Positions 35,481-45,036 of a stretch of DNA of 64,000 nt are shown here, piece by piece. The first letter of the stretch is position 1. Every line of letters begins with the position of its first letter. A model generated the notes under the pieces. The model saw only the letters and a program-made list of their open reading frames with translations. It did no database searches and was not told the DNA's origin. The stretch lies in contig NZ_FONW01000009.1 in the NCBI RefSeq assembly GCF_900113005.1, positions 124,001-188,000 of the forward strand, written 5' to 3'. The DNA comes from Sunxiuqinia elliptica (lineage in GTDB: Bacteria; Bacteroidota; Bacteroidia; Bacteroidales; Prolixibacteraceae). Position numbers and translations under genes: made by a program.

Positions 35481-35865
35481 AATCAACCTCCTTTCATTAT
35501 TTTAACGCTTCTTGCAAAAACAAGTTTTATTCCAAATAGAAGAACTTAACCCCTTTCTTAATAATTATTCACAGAAATTAACACAAATTGACTGTAAATA
35601 TCAAACCATCAAGCCCTTACAATCTTTTAAAGCAATCTATACTTAAGCTTAAGTATGAACAATAAAAACTACTTTTAGAACATAACTTATGACACTGATG
35701 AACAAATTCTTATTTCTCTAAGTTGCTAATATATCATGTGATAAGAAATATTTTGTGTTCTGTACGATTAACCGTCAAATGAGGACGCTTATAAAATAAG
35801 AAGTCCCTGACAGTTATTTTCAATAATAATTAGCTAATTTTAAACTAATTGAAAAAAAGCCCCCT
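35481..35865. promoter_or_regulatory. 385-bp divergent regulatory spacer
   Basis: AT-rich spacer between the DUF4251 gene and the hybrid histidine kinase. It contains the DUF4251 ribosome-binding site, an 18-bp perfect palindrome (35639-35656, listed separately) and an imperfect TATCA/TGATA inverted pair near 35730. No convincing -33/-7 pair and no coding sequence were found. Confidence 0.5.
35639..35656. promoter_or_regulatory. 18-bp perfect palindrome, candidate operator
   Basis: The two 9-bp halves (35639-35647 and 35648-35656) are exact reverse complements with no spacer. It sits about 210 bp upstream of the hybrid kinase start and 160 bp upstream of the DUF4251 start. A dimeric regulator site is plausible; no regulator gene is adjacent. 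Confidence 0.45.
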
Positions 35866-38202
35866 ATGGAATATCCGAACAAAAAACATACTGGCTCCAA
35901 GTCACAAGATAATCTAGCAGCACAATCAAATATGTCAGAGAACTTACCTGAAGGATTTAATATCCAATGCTCTCCGGAAGCGTTAGTGCGCATTGACGCA
36001 GAAGGTCGACATACCTCCTACTCCGAGAACTTATTTCTAGTTCTTCAAATGAAACCAACGAATATTGTTGGAAAAAATTTGAGTGAAGCCGGATACCTGG
36101 GGAGTATTTCCGAGGATGTCAAGCAAGCAATTAACTTGGTTCTAGTTAGTGGACAACCGTTCAGCAAAGAGTTCTCACTACAATTAAATAACCAACCCAA
36201 TTGGCTCAGCATTAGCATTTATCCTGAACCAGACAATAAAGGACAGGCAGTTGGTGTTACACTAATCATTCGAAATATCACCCCTCAGAAAGATCTACAA
36301 CGACAATTCACAGAACGAGTGAAACGATACTCCCTCGCAGTAGAAGCTTCTGATTTCGGAATTTGGGACTGGGAAGTAGACAGTGAGGACATGTATTTAT
36401 CGCGCAAGTGGAAAGCACAACTGGGCTATTACCCTGACGAATTGGACAATAGATATTCAACCTGGATGGATCTCATTCATCCAGACGATTATAACCGAGT
36501 AAAACGCTCTTTTCATAACTTTCTAAAAAGCAGTTCACTCGTTTTTGAATCTGAATTTAGGCTCAAACACAAAGATGGCATTTATCGCTGGTTTAAAACT
36601 CGAGCTGCGGCAACACGAGACGAACATGGATATGCCAACCGCGTATTGGGAACCAACCGGGACATTACAACAGAGAAGAAACACCAGGAAAATCTTCGCA
36701 TGTTACATCAAGCCATTATGCAAAGTCCGGTGCCTATTGTCATTACAGATTTAGATGGATACATCGAATTTTTCAACCCAGCCTTCTGCAAAATAACTGG
36801 TTACAAAAAAGAAGAATTGGTTGGCAAAAAAACTAACATTCAAAAATCAGGCTACCATCCACAATCGTTTTACCAAAATTTATGGGACACCATTACTTCT
36901 GGCAACGAATGGGTTGGAGAGTTTAAAAACAGGAACAAGAATGGGCGGGTTTATTGGGAACTCGCTTCTATCTCAAGCCTAAAAGATGAACACGGAATTA
37001 TTACCAATTACATCAAAATATCAGAAGAGATTACCTCTTTCAAGCGTTTAGAAGAGGACTTGAAACGTTCTCAAAAACGTACCCGCATTGAGAATCAATC
37101 GCGCAATAGTTTTATGGCCAATATGAGCCATGAGATTCGCACGCCAATCAACGGTATCATTGGTTTTTCCGAACTTCTAAAATCCGGCGACTTAACACCG
37201 GACCAACAACTTCGCTACGTTGATATTATTGAAGAAAGCAGTCGCTACCTTCTCCTGTTGATCGATGATATTATTGACATCTCCAAAATAGAAGCCAACG
37301 AACTGAAAGTCAAAAAGGATGCCTGCTCTTTAAAAGCAACGTTTAAAGAACTTGCGGAGCAGTTTCGGGAAATGAAAACGGATAAGCAAAAGGATCACAT
37401 CGAAATCCGTTTCAGAAAACCCAAACTGAAACACCACGACTATATCTTTACAGACACACGACGTTTGAAACAAATCCTATTCAACCTTTTTGATAACGCT
37501 TTGAAATACACCGAATCCGGTTATGTTGAAATTGGGTATCAACTGATGAATCAAAATAAAATTCAGTTCTATGTTGAAGATACTGGGATGGGGATTCCCA
37601 AAGAAAACCTGAAAACCATTTTTAACCGAACACTTCGACATGCACACAGTTTAAAAGAGCGCGAAGGCGGAGCAGGATTAGGTTTAGCTATTTCCGATGG
37701 TCTGGTAAAACTTCTTGGCGGATCAATGAACGTGAAATCGGCTCCAAATAAAGGATCAATTTTCTATTTCACAATTCCATACGACAAGATTAGCGCCCCA
37801 GCAAAAACACCACAGAAAAGTGCGAAAAGCGATTATAACTTTGAAGGATGCACCATTTTGATTGCCGAAGATGTTGACTACAACTACGAGTACCTTTTCG
37901 AAATATTGAAGGAAACGAAGGCAACGGTTCTTTGGGCAAAGGATGGCATCGACACGCTCAATTTGTATGGGAAGAATGAAATTGACCTTGTGTTGATGGA
38001 TATCCAGATGCCGGAAATTGATGGTTACGAAGCCACCCGAACCATTCGTCAAAGCAACGAAAAGATTCCTATCATTGCTCAAACAGCCTATGCCATGAGC
38101 GATGAGCACCAGAAATGTCTTGATGCGGGCTGCAACGAAGTACTTAGTAAACCCATAAAAATGAAAGCATTGCTGGACACGCTTGCAAAGTATCTTAAAT
38201 AA
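35866..38202 (+). CDS. Cytosolic hybrid histidine kinase with three PAS domains and a receiver
   Basis: A 778-residue protein with no membrane segment. Domains: PAS (about 30-140), PAS (about 152-272), PAS (about 275-395), HisKA with the phospho-accepting His422 in SHEIRTP, HATPase with the N box at N544 (FDNALK) and G boxes DTGMGIP and GGAGLGLA, then a receiver domain (about 660-778) with phospho-Asp712 (LMDIQMP) and Lys762. The layout suggests sensing of a cytosolic signal such as redox state or a small ligand. No response regulator with a DNA-binding domain is adjacent, so the output partner is unknown. Confidence 0.92.
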   Translation: MEYPNKKHTGSKSQDNLAAQSNMSENLPEGFNIQCSPEALVRIDAEGRHTSYSENLFLVLQMKPTNIVGKNLSEAGYLGSISEDVKQAINLVLVSGQPFSKEFSLQLNNQPNWLSISIYPEPDNKGQAVGVTLIIRNITPQKDLQRQFTERVKRYSLAVEASDFGIWDWEVDSEDMYLSRKWKAQLGYYPDELDNRYSTWMDLIHPDDYNRVKRSFHNFLKSSSLVFESEFRLKHKDGIYRWFKTRAAATRDEHGYANRVLGTNRDITTEKKHQENLRMLHQAIMQSPVPIVITDLDGYIEFFNPAFCKITGYKKEELVGKKTNIQKSGYHPQSFYQNLWDTITSGNEWVGEFKNRNKNGRVYWELASISSLKDEHGIITNYIKISEEITSFKRLEEDLKRSQKRTRIENQSRNSFMANMSHEIRTPINGIIGFSELLKSGDLTPDQQLRYVDIIEESSRYLLLLIDDIIDISKIEANELKVKKDACSLKATFKELAEQFREMKTDKQKDHIEIRFRKPKLKHHDYIFTDTRRLKQILFNLFDNALKYTESGYVEIGYQLMNQNKIQFYVEDTGMGIPKENLKTIFNRTLRHAHSLKEREGGAGLGLAISDGLVKLLGGSMNVKSAPNKGSIFYFTIPYDKISAPAKTPQKSAKSDYNFEGCTILIAEDVDYNYEYLFEILKETKATVLWAKDGIDTLNLYGKNEIDLVLMDIQMPEIDGYEATRTIRQSNEKIPIIAQTAYAMSDEHQKCLDAGCNEVLSKPIKMKALLDTLAKYLK

Positions 38203-38238
38203 AACAAGCGCTTCGTGCCGGATTTGATTTGCTCTTAT

Positions 38239-38246
38239 TAAATTTG
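38239..38246 (+). promoter_or_regulatory. Candidate -7 box for recR
   Basis: TAAATTTG fits the TAnnTTTG -7 consensus and lies 21 bases before the recR ATG. No good -33 element is seen, so this is weak evidence for a promoter separating recR from the kinase gene. Confidence 0.35.
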
Positions 38247-38267
38247 AAGCTTACAAACACGAATGGC

Positions 38268-38894
38268 ATGATAACGGAAAAGTTTCCATCGCGTCTACTG
38301 GAGAATGCGGTAAACGAATTTGCCAAACTACCCGGCATTGGACGCAAAACTGCACTTAGGCTAGTGCTTCATCTTTTAAAGCAGGAAAAATCTGAAGTTG
38401 ATCTCTTCGGATACAGCCTCATTCAATTACGCAATGAAATAAAGCACTGTAAAACGTGTCATAATATTTCGGATACCGATACCTGCTCCATTTGTAGCAA
38501 TCCGAATCGTAACACCGAAGAAGTTTGTGTTGTTGAAAACATCAAAGATGTAATGGCCATCGAAAATACACAACAGTTTTCTGGACTTTACCACGTTTTA
38601 GGAGGAATTATTTCACCAATGGACGGCATTGGCCCGTCGGACCTGGAAATTAACTCACTCATTGACCGGGTAAAAAGTGGCGAAGTAAAAGAAGTGGTTC
38701 TTGCCTTAAGTACCACCATGGAAGGAGACACTACCAACTTTTTCATTTTCAAAAAACTGAAAGATTTAAATGTAAAAATATCTACCTTAGCCAGGGGAGT
38801 CTCCATTGGAGACGAGCTGGAATACGCCGATGAGATTACCTTGGGCCGTTCCATCAAAAACCGGCTGGATTTCGAAAGTACCTTGTCTCAATAA
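38268..38894 (+). CDS. recR: Recombination mediator protein RecR
   Basis: A 208-residue protein from the ATG at 38268; upstream in-frame codons in the spacer are not conserved. It has the helix-hairpin-helix ([12 protein letters not shown]), a four-cysteine zinc finger (CKTCH ... CSIC), the Toprim domain (CVVENIKD ... ALSTTMEGD) and the C-terminal Walker-like [15 protein letters not shown] segment. RecR works with RecO and RecF to load RecA on single-stranded gaps. The following glycosyltransferase gene starts 33 bp downstream. Confidence 0.96.
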   Translation: MITEKFPSRLLENAVNEFAKLPGIGRKTALRLVLHLLKQEKSEVDLFGYSLIQLRNEIKHCKTCHNISDTDTCSICSNPNRNTEEVCVVENIKDVMAIENTQQFSGLYHVLGGIISPMDGIGPSDLEINSLIDRVKSGEVKEVVLALSTTMEGDTTNFFIFKKLKDLNVKISTLARGVSIGDELEYADEITLGRSIKNRLDFESTLSQ

Positions 38895-38927
38895 AACCGA
38901 TCTGAAGAAAATGCTGTAAGCAAATTC

Positions 38928-40895
38928 ATGACTAACCCATCGCCTATAAAACTTTCAGTAATCATTGTTAACTACAATGTGAAGTACTTTTTGGAGCAGT
39001 GCCTTCATGCAGCTTTAAAGGCAAGTCAGTCACTTGTTACCGAAATATTTGTCGTTGACAACAATTCGGTTGATGGGTCATGCCAAATGGTTCGCGAGAA
39101 ATTCCCCACCGTTAAACTGATTGAAAACAGCGACAACAAGGGATTCTCAAAAGCCAACAATCAAGCGATCAGGCAATCTTCAGGCGAATATGTGTTGCTA
39201 CTCAACCCTGACACCATTGTTGAAGAAGACAGCTTTACCAAATGTGTCCATTTCATGGATCAACATCCGGAAGCTGGAGGCCTTGGAGTAAAAATGATTG
39301 ATGGGAAAGGGCACTTTCTACCGGAATCCAAAAGAGGTTTGCCCACCCCCATGGTTGCCTTGTACAAAATAACCGGTCTATCTGCCTTATTTAAGCGCTC
39401 CAAACGGTTTGCCCGTTACCACATGGGACACTTGAATAAAGACCAAACCAATGAAGTTGAAGTTTTAGCCGGCGCTTATATGCTGATGCGCAAAACAACG
39501 CTGGATAAAGTTGGGCTCCTCGATGAAGACTATTTCATGTACGGAGAAGATATTGATCTTTCGTACCGCATCACACTTGGAGGATTCAAAAACTATTATT
39601 TTGCTGATACAACCATCATTCACTACAAGGGCGAAAGCACCAAAAAAGGCAGCATCAACTACGTCAAGATATTTTACCAGGCCATGGTTATTTTTGCCAA
39701 AAAGCACTTTTCAAAAGGCCGAGCAAGCTTGTTTAGCATCTTGATTAACCTGGCCATTTATTTCAGAGCTTGGCTAGCCATATGCACTCGAATTGCCAAA
39801 AACATTTTTCTACCACTTGTTGATGCCTTGGTCATTTATGGTGGCTTTTTATGGTTACTCCCTTACTGGGAAAACTTTAAATTTCACCCTGACTATTATC
39901 CGCCTAAATTTTTAAATCTCGTTGTTCCTATTTACATTTTAATGTGGCTTGCTGGTATCTGGTTTGCCGGAGGCTATCGCAAACCCATTAAAATTTCCAA
40001 TATCTTTAAAGGCCTTATTTGGGGAACAATTGCTATTCTGATATTTCACTCCTTGATTGATGACAGCCTACGGTTTTCCCGGGCACTCATTTTACTGGGC
40101 TCTACCTGGGCATTCTTAAGTTTACTAACGTATCGTCTTCTGCTTAGCCCGAGCAAGTCAAAACGCGTTCAGTTTGATCGCTCGCGTCGTAAACGAATCG
40201 TCTTAATAGCTGGAGAACAAGAGGCTCAAAGAATCAAACAGCTCATCGAGCAATCTCAAATGAAAATTGAAATCATTGGCTTAGTTCAACCAAACACCCA
40301 ACACAGCAAAGCCAATTTTCTAGGCAACCTGAACCAGCTGACTGAGATTATTCAAGTCCACAAAATCGAAGAGCTGATCTTCAGTGCAACCGATCTTCCA
40401 TCTCAGAAAATTATTGAAATCATGCTGACTCTCAGCAAGCAAAAAGTTGAATACAAAATTGCACCTCCAGAAAGTTTATCCATCATTGGCAGCAGCTCGA
40501 TCGATACTGCCGGCGAACTATACGTTGTTCATCTTAATGCCATCACAACTGAAAAAAACCGAAGAAACAAACGCTTGGTAGATTTTTTCTTAGCTTTGTT
40601 AATACTAATCAGCTATCCGGTAAGCTGCTGGACCGTGCAAAACAAAAGGGGTCTCTTGAGAAACAGCTGGCTGGTTCTTTGGGGCAAAAAAAGCTGGGTT
40701 GGCTTTGCTGGAAGTAAGCAAACACAAGAACAGCTTCCTCAAATTAAGCCTGGCATACTCACTCCTGCCAATTTATTCTCCGGAGAACTTTCGGAAAAAC
40801 GAATAATGGAAATTGACATAGTTTATGCCAAAGACTATCGGATACAACAAGATGCAGAAATTATTTGGCAGGCTTGGAAAAAATTGGGACAATGA
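38928..40895 (+). CDS. GT2 glycosyltransferase fused to a degenerate WcaJ-type phosphoglycosyltransferase
   Basis: A 655-residue protein. Residues 7-240 are a GT2/rhamnosyltransferase-like domain with VVDNNSVDGS (D44), NPDT (D95) and GEDID (E207, D208). Residues about 265-402 hold about five membrane helices. Residues about 422-540 are a Rossmann-like CoA_binding_3 domain as in WcaJ/WbaP. Residues 546-655 resemble the edges of a bacterial sugar-transferase domain (KRLVDFFLALL, then WGKKSWVGFAG, KPGILTP), but the central part bearing the catalytic Asp-Glu is missing. The GT2 half should be active; the C-terminal half looks like a membrane-anchoring pseudo-enzyme. It probably serves surface polysaccharide or glycolipid synthesis. 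It overlaps the next gene by ATGA. Confidence 0.85.
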   Translation: MTNPSPIKLSVIIVNYNVKYFLEQCLHAALKASQSLVTEIFVVDNNSVDGSCQMVREKFPTVKLIENSDNKGFSKANNQAIRQSSGEYVLLLNPDTIVEEDSFTKCVHFMDQHPEAGGLGVKMIDGKGHFLPESKRGLPTPMVALYKITGLSALFKRSKRFARYHMGHLNKDQTNEVEVLAGAYMLMRKTTLDKVGLLDEDYFMYGEDIDLSYRITLGGFKNYYFADTTIIHYKGESTKKGSINYVKIFYQAMVIFAKKHFSKGRASLFSILINLAIYFRAWLAICTRIAKNIFLPLVDALVIYGGFLWLLPYWENFKFHPDYYPPKFLNLVVPIYILMWLAGIWFAGGYRKPIKISNIFKGLIWGTIAILIFHSLIDDSLRFSRALILLGSTWAFLSLLTYRLLLSPSKSKRVQFDRSRRKRIVLIAGEQEAQRIKQLIEQSQMKIEIIGLVQPNTQHSKANFLGNLNQLTEIIQVHKIEELIFSATDLPSQKIIEIMLTLSKQKVEYKIAPPESLSIIGSSSIDTAGELYVVHLNAITTEKNRRNKRLVDFFLALLILISYPVSCWTVQNKRGLLRNSWLVLWGKKSWVGFAGSKQTQEQLPQIKPGILTPANLFSGELSEKRIMEIDIVYAKDYRIQQDAEIIWQAWKKLGQ

Positions 40896-41425
40896 AACAA
40901 AATCAATTAGCTTTTGGAAATATCAGACTAAGGGCTCTAGAGCCTGAAGATTTGGGCACCATTTATCAATGGGAAAATGATCCAGCGATTTGGCAAGTAA
41001 GCAATACCCATGCTCCTTTTTCGATGTTCATTTTAAAACAATACATCGAAGAATCGCATCGTGATATTTTCGAAACCAAGCAGCTAAGGCTTATCATTGA
41101 AAATACAGCGGGAAAGGCGGTTGGCGCCATTGATTTATTTGACTTTGACCCCTATCATCAGCGTGCAGGTATTGGCATTCTGGTTTATGATGAAAGTGAT
41201 CGAGGACAGGGACTGGCCACCGATGCCTTGGAATTAATGAAAAAATATGCGGTTGACGTACTGGGCTTGCACCAACTTTATGCCAACATCACGACAAACA
41301 ATCCTTCCAGTATCAAACTTTTTACGAAGGCTGGATTCAAGTTATCGGGATGCAAAAAAGATTGGATTAAAACACCTAAAGAATGGCTAGACGAAGAGCT
41401 CTACCAGCTAATTTTAAGCAAGTAA
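40892..41425 (+). CDS. GNAT-family N-acetyltransferase (RimJ/RimL-like)
   Basis: A 177-residue protein starting at the ATG at 40892, whose ATGA overlaps the glycosyltransferase stop, so translation is probably coupled. The fold shows the GNAT pattern: an N-terminal RLRALEPEDL strand-helix, a VGAIDLFDFDP strand, the acetyl-CoA site DRGQGLATDAL and the C-terminal NPSSIKLFTKAGF. RimJ/L-like members acetylate protein N-termini or amino sugars. The link to the glycosyltransferase suggests an amino-sugar substrate (inference). Confidence 0.88.
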   Translation: MKQNQLAFGNIRLRALEPEDLGTIYQWENDPAIWQVSNTHAPFSMFILKQYIEESHRDIFETKQLRLIIENTAGKAVGAIDLFDFDPYHQRAGIGILVYDESDRGQGLATDALELMKKYAVDVLGLHQLYANITTNNPSSIKLFTKAGFKLSGCKKDWIKTPKEWLDEELYQLILSK

Positions 41426-41466
41426 CTGAGTTTTACCAGCGATCTAACAATTCGTCCTAAAAACCC

Positions 41467-41919
41467 TCATAGTTGATCAAAAGTTGGGATTTCTTTCAAA
41501 AAAGCGTAAGTCTGTTCTTCCGGATTAACCTTACAACAATAGTGACTGAGTCCGTTAGAAACAATCAAGTAAGGAACCTGAAAAGTCATATTATACCTTG
41601 TAATCTGATCAAAAGCCAGCTGTGATATTTTAACGGATGGAGCCTTAAATTCCACTATCAGCAAGGGCTTTCCTCGGCGATCATAAACCAACAAATCTGC
41701 TCGAAACTGATTTCGATTCAGTTTTAAGCCAGTTTCGATAGCCAACAACGAAGCAGGATACTTCTTTTCTTCGACCATAAAACGAATAAAATTCTGACGC
41801 ACCCACTCCTCTGGAGTCAAAACAAGTGACTTTTTCCGAATCTCATCAAAAATTAACTTCTTACCCGACTGTTGTTCAATACGAAAGGAATATGTTGGTA
41901 AATTTAATTTTGGAAACAT
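41467..41919 (-). CDS. Orphan HSDR_N-type nuclease-domain protein
   Basis: A 150-residue protein that matches the N-terminal nuclease domain of type I restriction R subunits (HSDR_N_2 type). The PD-(D/E)xK core is visible as RADLLVYDRRG then IVEFKAP, giving D, E and K. There is no helicase domain and no HsdM or HsdS gene nearby. Similar stand-alone copies occur near holA in Bacteroidota, so it is probably a conserved nuclease or DNA-repair helper rather than a restriction fragment. It is divergent from the AMP nucleosidase gene. Confidence 0.78.
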   Translation of the reverse strand: MFPKLNLPTYSFRIEQQSGKKLIFDEIRKKSLVLTPEEWVRQNFIRFMVEEKKYPASLLAIETGLKLNRNQFRADLLVYDRRGKPLLIVEFKAPSVKISQLAFDQITRYNMTFQVPYLIVSNGLSHYCCKVNPEEQTYAFLKEIPTFDQL

Positions 41920-42140
41920 AATAAGCTGCTACAAAGTTGTATTTTTGTGAAATGCTTTGCCTGGACAAATCTAAAGCACAATCTGATTTCTGTCCAAAAG
42001 TGCGAAAAAAACTTTACGGATAAAATACTGTTTATTAAATCAAAATGAGCAGATAACCGTTCAACCAAAGCAAACTCCGGGACCAAACTCCCAATCTACC
42101 GGCTGGCAGGTGTGTTATTAACATTTTAAAATTGAGACAC

Positions 42141-42911
42141 ATGAAAACGAAAAAAGAAATTGTCGACAACTGGCTTCCCCGCTACACCGGGCGTAAACTT
42201 GAAGATTTTGCAGATTATATCTTGCTAACAAACTTTCAGCTATATGTTGAAATGTTTGCTGAAAAGTTTAACGTCCCAATCCTTGGAAGCAGCCAAAATA
42301 TGCCCAACGCATCCAATGGCGATATTACCATTATCAATTTTGGAATGGGAAGCCCTAACGCAGCAACCATCATGGATTTGCTAAGCGCAATTAAGCCTGA
42401 AGGGGTCTTGTTTCTCGGAAAATGTGGTGGGCTGAAACGCAAGAATAAGTTGGGAGATTTAATTCTTCCCATCGCTGCAATTCGAAGTGATGGTACTTCG
42501 GACGACTACTTGCCACCAGAGATTCCGGCACTTCCGGCTTTTAGCCTGCAACGAGCTGTTTCAACGGCTATTCGAGAAAACCATATGGACTACTGGACTG
42601 GAGTTGTTTACACCACCAACAAACGGGTGTGGGAATACGACGCACGATTCAAAAAATACCTTTATAAAACGCGTGCCATGGCTATCGATATGGAAACTGC
42701 AACCATATTCACCGTAGGTTTTGCCAATCATATTCCAACAGGAGCACTACTGCTGGTTTCTGATCAACCCATGATTTCAACAGGAATAAAAACTGAAGCA
42801 AGCGATAAAAAGGTAACATCCGATTTTGTGACAAATCATGTTAAAATAGGAATTGACGCCCTGCTCGAAATTAAAAACAACGGAAGATCAGTAAAACACT
42901 TGCGCTTTTAA
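42141..42911 (+). CDS. amn: AMP nucleosidase, short form
   Basis: A 256-residue protein from the ATG at 42141 (a TTG three codons earlier is rejected). It has the nucleoside phosphorylase fold with the GMGSPNAATIMD phosphate loop, GKCGGLK and the active-site DMETATIF and SDQPM motifs. It hydrolyses AMP to adenine and ribose 5-phosphate. E. coli Amn is about 480 residues with an extra N-terminal domain; this form keeps only the catalytic domain, as is usual in Bacteroidota. It lies 15 bp before holA. Confidence 0.9.
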   Translation: MKTKKEIVDNWLPRYTGRKLEDFADYILLTNFQLYVEMFAEKFNVPILGSSQNMPNASNGDITIINFGMGSPNAATIMDLLSAIKPEGVLFLGKCGGLKRKNKLGDLILPIAAIRSDGTSDDYLPPEIPALPAFSLQRAVSTAIRENHMDYWTGVVYTTNKRVWEYDARFKKYLYKTRAMAIDMETATIFTVGFANHIPTGALLLVSDQPMISTGIKTEASDKKVTSDFVTNHVKIGIDALLEIKNNGRSVKHLRF

Positions 42912-42926
42912 CCCGACTGTGAAACT

Positions 42927-43925
42927 ATGAATTACGAAGATATTTTAGCCAACCTCAAGAAAAAAATCTATCACCCGGTCTATTTTTTAATGGGTGAAGA
43001 GAGTTACTTCATTGATCAAATTACCGACTACATTAGCAAAAATGTGCTGACGGATGCTGAAAAAGGCTTCAACCAACATGTGCTTTACGGAAAAGACACC
43101 GATGTTGATACCATCATCACACACTCGCGCCGCTTTCCGATGATGGCCAATCACCAGGTTATCATTGTCAAAGAAGCACAAAACATCCGGAAGATTGAAG
43201 ACCTAGAGGCATACATCAAAGCTCCTTTAAAATCGACAATCCTTGTCATCAACTACAAATATAAATCGATTGATAAGCGAAAAGGGTTCGCTAAGCAGCT
43301 GGCTAAAAACTGCGTATTATTTGAGTCGAAAAAAATTTACGATAATAAGCTTCCTGCCTGGATCAATGGCTATCTTTCATCTCACGGATACAGCATTGAA
43401 CCACAGGCTTCAGCCATGCTGGCAGAATATCTTGGCACCGACTTAAGCAAAGTTACCAACGAGCTAAACAAACTTATAATCAGCCTCCCAAAAGGAACAA
43501 AAATCAGTCCTGATCACATCGAAAAAAACATTGGGGTAAGCAAAGATTATAACATTTTTGAATTGCAAAATGCCTTGGGAACAAAAAACGTTTTAAAAAC
43601 AAACCAGATCATTAGTTACTTTGCAGCGAATCCGGCAACTAACCCTTTTACACGAACTATTGGCAGTCTTTATTTCTATTTCTCAAAACTTTTAAAGTTT
43701 CATTTTTTAAAAGATAAATCGCCTAATTCTGTTGCTTCCGCCTTACAAATCAATCCATTTTTTGTTCGTTCCTATACGGATGCAGCAAAAGTGTATAATC
43801 CCAAAAAATTAGTTGCGATCATTGGAATTCTTCGCGAGTACGATATGAAATCCAAAGGAATGGGCAACGTTTCGACTTCGCATGGCGACCTTCAAAAAGA
43901 AATGATATACAAAATTTTACATTGA
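42927..43925 (+). CDS. holA: DNA polymerase III delta subunit
   Basis: A 332-residue AAA+-like clamp-loader subunit. The N-terminal VYFLMGEESYFIDQI opening, central FESKKIYDNKLPAWI and the C-terminal collar region with NPFTRTIGSLYFYFSKLL and VASALQINPFFVRSY match HolA. It opens the beta sliding clamp within the DnaX complex. It is 15 bp after amn and 7 bp before the rhomboid gene, in a compact operon. Confidence 0.92.
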   Translation: MNYEDILANLKKKIYHPVYFLMGEESYFIDQITDYISKNVLTDAEKGFNQHVLYGKDTDVDTIITHSRRFPMMANHQVIIVKEAQNIRKIEDLEAYIKAPLKSTILVINYKYKSIDKRKGFAKQLAKNCVLFESKKIYDNKLPAWINGYLSSHGYSIEPQASAMLAEYLGTDLSKVTNELNKLIISLPKGTKISPDHIEKNIGVSKDYNIFELQNALGTKNVLKTNQIISYFAANPATNPFTRTIGSLYFYFSKLLKFHFLKDKSPNSVASALQINPFFVRSYTDAAKVYNPKKLVAIIGILREYDMKSKGMGNVSTSHGDLQKEMIYKILH

Positions 43926-43932
43926 CAGATTT

Positions 43933-44541
43933 ATGACACTTATAATTATTGCCATAACAGCCTTTGTTTCAATCGCAGCTTTCAACCGGGCAAATCTTGT
44001 TGAGAAACTGCAATTCAATGCCAGCAAGGTCGTTCACCAAAAAGAGTATTACCGGCTGATATCACATGGTTTCGTCCACGCCAACTGGGAACACCTGCTT
44101 GTAAACATGATCGTTTTATTTTCGTTTGGACGAGCCATTGAAATGTATTTTGAATATGGTTTTGGGCGAATGTCAAATGCCTACTACCTCATTCTGTATT
44201 TTGGCGGAATGATTGTTTCCAACTTGTATGCTCTCTATAAGTATCGTAACAACTATTACTACAACGCTGTTGGGGCATCAGGAGCTGTGTCGGCAATTCT
44301 GTTTGCGGCAATTTTCTTCGAGCCCTGGAATAAAATCTACTTCTTCGGAATATTACCCATTCCTGGAATTGTTTTCGCAGTGCTCTACCTGGGCTACTCC
44401 TACTATATGAGCCGAAAGCAAAGCGACAATGTCGCCCATGATGCTCACTTTTTAGGTGCTGTGTTTGGTTTTATTTTCCCCATTTTGCTCAACGGACGGC
44501 TCTTTGAACGATTTATAGACAAACTATTTATGATCATTTAA
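43933..44541 (+). CDS. Rhomboid-family intramembrane serine protease
   Basis: A 202-residue protein with about six membrane helices. The catalytic pair is Ser116 in GASG and His172 (AHFLGAVFG). The HANWEHLLVNM stretch (49-59) is the oxyanion-side motif of the family. It cleaves membrane-embedded helices; the substrate is unknown. It is 7 bp after holA and 3 bp before the gmhB-like gene. Confidence 0.92.
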   Translation: MTLIIIAITAFVSIAAFNRANLVEKLQFNASKVVHQKEYYRLISHGFVHANWEHLLVNMIVLFSFGRAIEMYFEYGFGRMSNAYYLILYFGGMIVSNLYALYKYRNNYYYNAVGASGAVSAILFAAIFFEPWNKIYFFGILPIPGIVFAVLYLGYSYYMSRKQSDNVAHDAHFLGAVFGFIFPILLNGRLFERFIDKLFMII

Positions 44542-44544
44542 ATA

Positions 44545-45036
44545 ATGAAGAAAGCTATTTTTCTCGACCGTGATGGCGTGCTGATTGACAATTCAAAGCA
44601 CTACTACATCTACCGTAAAGAAGCGGTCGAATTTGTTGATGGCATATTTGAAAACCTGAGGCTTCTCAAAGCCCAAGGGTATTCTTTTTTCATTGTGACC
44701 AACCAAGGGGGAATTGCTAAAAATCAGTATGGACATGAAGAAGTTGCAACTATCCACCGCTATATTCAAGAGAGCTTTCAGCAAGAAGGAATTCATTTTG
44801 ACGACATTTACTATTGCCCACATCATGATTCTGTTGAACCTTGCCTCTGTCGTAAACCAAGTTCATTAATGCTCGAAAAACTGATTGCTAAACACGGCAT
44901 TGATCCGACTCAATCCTACTTAATTGGAGACCGCCAATCAGACATCCAGGCTGCCCAAAACGCAGGAGTAAAAGGAATCCAGATAACTGCAAACAGCAAT
45001 ATGAAATCATTCATTCAAAAACTGTTATCATCATGA
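44545..45036 (+). CDS. HAD-IIIA phosphatase, GmhB-like
   Basis: A 163-residue HAD phosphatase with DRDGVL (D8, D10), TNQGG, CRKP (K104) and GDRQSD (D129). A zinc-type CPHH ... CLC cluster (C91, H93, C100, C102) is the hallmark of GmhB, the D-glycero-manno-heptose-1,7-bisphosphate 7-phosphatase, so a role in heptose or related nucleotide-sugar synthesis is likely. Histidinol-phosphate phosphatase is the alternative. Its stop overlaps the next start by ATGA. Confidence 0.83.
   Translation: MKKAIFLDRDGVLIDNSKHYYIYRKEAVEFVDGIFENLRLLKAQGYSFFIVTNQGGIAKNQYGHEEVATIHRYIQESFQQEGIHFDDIYYCPHHDSVEPCLCRKPSSLMLEKLIAKHGIDPTQSYLIGDRQSDIQAAQNAGVKGIQITANSNMKSFIQKLLSS

Noticed and set aside
41467-41919. Reading the HSDR_N protein as a broken type I restriction system
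   Set aside because: The gene is intact in itself, sits among core genes and has no hsdM/hsdS traces nearby.
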